14,635 nucleotides of DNA from NCBI GenBank assembly GCA_937892255.1, contig CALAUL010000068.1, positions 1 to 14,635 of the forward strand. The letters are read 5' to 3'. The notes under the pieces were generated by a model, which saw only the letters and a program-made list of their open reading frames with translations, ran no database searches and was not told the DNA's origin. Made by a program: the position numbers and the translations under genes. How positions within the stretch are numbered: the first letter of the stretch is position 1; every line of letters begins with the position of its first letter. This stretch comes from an uncultured Bacteroidales bacterium. GTDB taxonomy: Bacteria; Bacteroidota; Bacteroidia; Bacteroidales; Marinilabiliaceae. Positions 13,220 to 14,635 of the stretch are shown piece after piece.

Positions 13220-14635
13220 TTAATCGAGCAATTTCTTGAACAACTCAGCATTGCTAACCTGCTTACGTATCATCTCATGCAAACTATCAATGCTTACGCG
13301 CTCTTGTTCCATTGTGTCACGATGACGAACAGTCACTGTATTATCCTCCAATGTCTGATGATCTACTGTCACACAGAACGGTGTTCCTATAGCGTCCTGA
13401 CGACGGTAACGCTTGCCAATAGAATCTTTCTCATCATACTGACAGTTGTAATCAAGCTTGAGTGAGTTGATTATCTCACGTGCTTTCTCTGGAAGTCCAT
13501 CTTTCTTAACCAAAGGCATAACTGCCAACTTAACAGGAGCAAGCACTGCTGGTATCTTTAGCACTACACGTGTTTCCTTACCATCAACACTCTCCTCACA
13601 ATATGCACCTGCAAGGATAGAGAGGAACATACGGTCAACACCAATAGATGTCTCTACCACATAAGGCACATAACTCTCATTAAGTTCAGGATCAAAATAC
13701 TGTATCTTCTTACCCGAATACTTCTGATGACTACCAAGGTCAAAGTCTGTACGTGAGTGAATACCCTCTACCTCTTTAAATCCAAAAGGCATACGATATT
13801 CGATATCTGTTGCAGCATTAGCATAGTGAGCCAACTTATCATGGTCATGATAACGATAGTTCTCATCTCCCATACCAAGAGCCTTATGCCACTTCATACG
13901 AAACGCCTTCCAATACTCAAACCACTTAAGTTCCTCTCCTGGACGAACAAAGAACTGCATCTCCATCTGCTCAAATTCTCGCATACGGAAGATAAACTGA
14001 CGTGCTACAATCTCGTTACGGAATGCCTTTCCTATCTGAGCAATACCAAACGGTATCTTCATACGACCAGTCTTCTGAACATTGAGGAAATTCACAAAGA
14101 TACCTTGCGCAGTCTCTGGACGAAGATATACCTTCATAGCTCCGTCAGCCGTTGAACCCATCTCTGTTGAGAACATAAGGTTAAACTGACGTACCTCTGT
14201 CCAATTCTTTGTTCCACTTATAGGACAAGCTATCTCCTCATCTATGATAATCTGACGAAGCTCCTCAAGATTATTGTCGTTGAGAGCTTTTGCAAAACGC
14301 TCATGCAAGGCATCACGCTTAGCAACATTATTAAGCACCTGTGGATTTGTCTGACGGAACATTGCCTCATCGAAGCTGTCTCCGAATTTCTTTGCAGCCT
14401 TAGCCACGTCTTTGTTTATCTTGTCATCGTACTTTGCAAGTTGTTCCTCGATGAGAACATCGGCACGATAACGCTTCTTAGAGTCCTTATTATCAATCAA
14501 TGGGTCATTGAAAGCGTCTACGTGACCTGAAGCTTTCCATATAGTTGGGTGCATAAATATTGCAGAGTCTATACCTACAACGTTCTCATTGAGGTTAACC
14601 ATAGCGTCCCACCAATACTTCTTAATGTTGTTTTT
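13220..14635 (-). CDS. glyS: Glycyl-tRNA synthetase, alpha2 type (5' end outside the window)
   Basis: A class II aminoacyl-tRNA synthetase that charges tRNA-Gly; single-chain, dimeric type rather than the alpha2beta2 type of E. coli. The internal ATG at 14600-14602 is not the true start. Upstream codons read KNNIKKYWWDA without a stop to the window edge, and family members begin about 40-50 residues earlier, so the gene is cut by the edge. Seen: WWDAMVNLNENVVGIDSAIF, YLRPETAQGIF, the class II motif 2 FRNEI followed by RMREFEQMEMQFF, and motif 3 GVDRMFLSIL. The C-terminal anticodon-binding domain (PVKLAVMPLVKKDG to the end) is complete. It converges on glnN over a shared terminator. The insertion between motif 1 and motif 2 is of usual length. 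Confidence 0.95.
   Translation of the reverse strand, partial: KNNIKKYWWDAMVNLNENVVGIDSAIFMHPTIWKASGHVDAFNDPLIDNKDSKKRYRADVLIEEQLAKYDDKINKDVAKAAKKFGDSFDEAMFRQTNPQVLNNVAKRDALHERFAKALNDNNLEELRQIIIDEEIACPISGTKNWTEVRQFNLMFSTEMGSTADGAMKVYLRPETAQGIFVNFLNVQKTGRMKIPFGIAQIGKAFRNEIVARQFIFRMREFEQMEMQFFVRPGEELKWFEYWKAFRMKWHKALGMGDENYRYHDHDKLAHYANAATDIEYRMPFGFKEVEGIHSRTDFDLGSHQKYSGKKIQYFDPELNESYVPYVVETSIGVDRMFLSILAGAYCEESVDGKETRVVLKIPAVLAPVKLAVMPLVKKDGLPEKAREIINSLKLDYNCQYDEKDSIGKRYRRQDAIGTPFCVTVDHQTLEDNTVTVRHRDTMEQERVSIDSLHEMIRKQVSNAELFKKLLD

Overview
The window looks like chromosomal DNA of a Bacteroidota species, most likely a member of the Bacteroidales, carrying one end of an integrated Mu-like transposable prophage. 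Reasons: type III glutamine synthetase, the single-chain alpha2-type glycyl-tRNA synthetase, promoter boxes of the Bacteroidota TAnnTTTG form, weak Shine-Dalgarno signals, and moderate GC. I cannot name the genus.

Positions 1 to about 6.2 kb are the prophage's early/regulatory end. A rightward HTH repressor (5479-5880) faces a leftward early operon across a 126-bp switch region packed with inverted and direct repeats. Reading leftward, the operon holds a Ner/Cro-like HTH protein, a MuB-like AAA+ ATPase, a RecA/RadA-like P-loop ATPase, a GemA-like (DUF1018) protein, a MuA-like DDE transposase, an unrecognised 135-aa protein, a DUF4406 (deoxyribosyltransferase-like) protein and the start of a CxxC zinc-finger protein that runs off the window. 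Two points stand out. The target-capture ATPase lies upstream of the transposase, the reverse of phage Mu, and a second, recombinase-type ATPase sits between them.

Positions about 5.9-6.6 kb have no convincing gene. They hold C-tract repeats, two clusters of a 12-bp iteron (five copies), a perfect 13-bp inverted repeat, a bidirectional terminator and a strongly G-poor stretch. The prophage/host junction must lie here, but without the other end or an empty site I cannot fix it to the base.

Positions about 6.6-14.6 kb are ordinary host genes: an SDR oxidoreductase (+), cysS (-), a SLC13/DASS-type sodium:anion symporter (+), glnN (+) and a 5'-truncated glyS (-). The convergent pairs are separated by hairpin terminators. 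The glnN promoter has a good -7 box but no -33 box; a GC-armed palindrome sits at about -40 instead, which suggests an activator-dependent nitrogen-regulated promoter.

I see no tRNA, rRNA, CRISPR array, insertion sequence or diversity-generating retroelement within the window.
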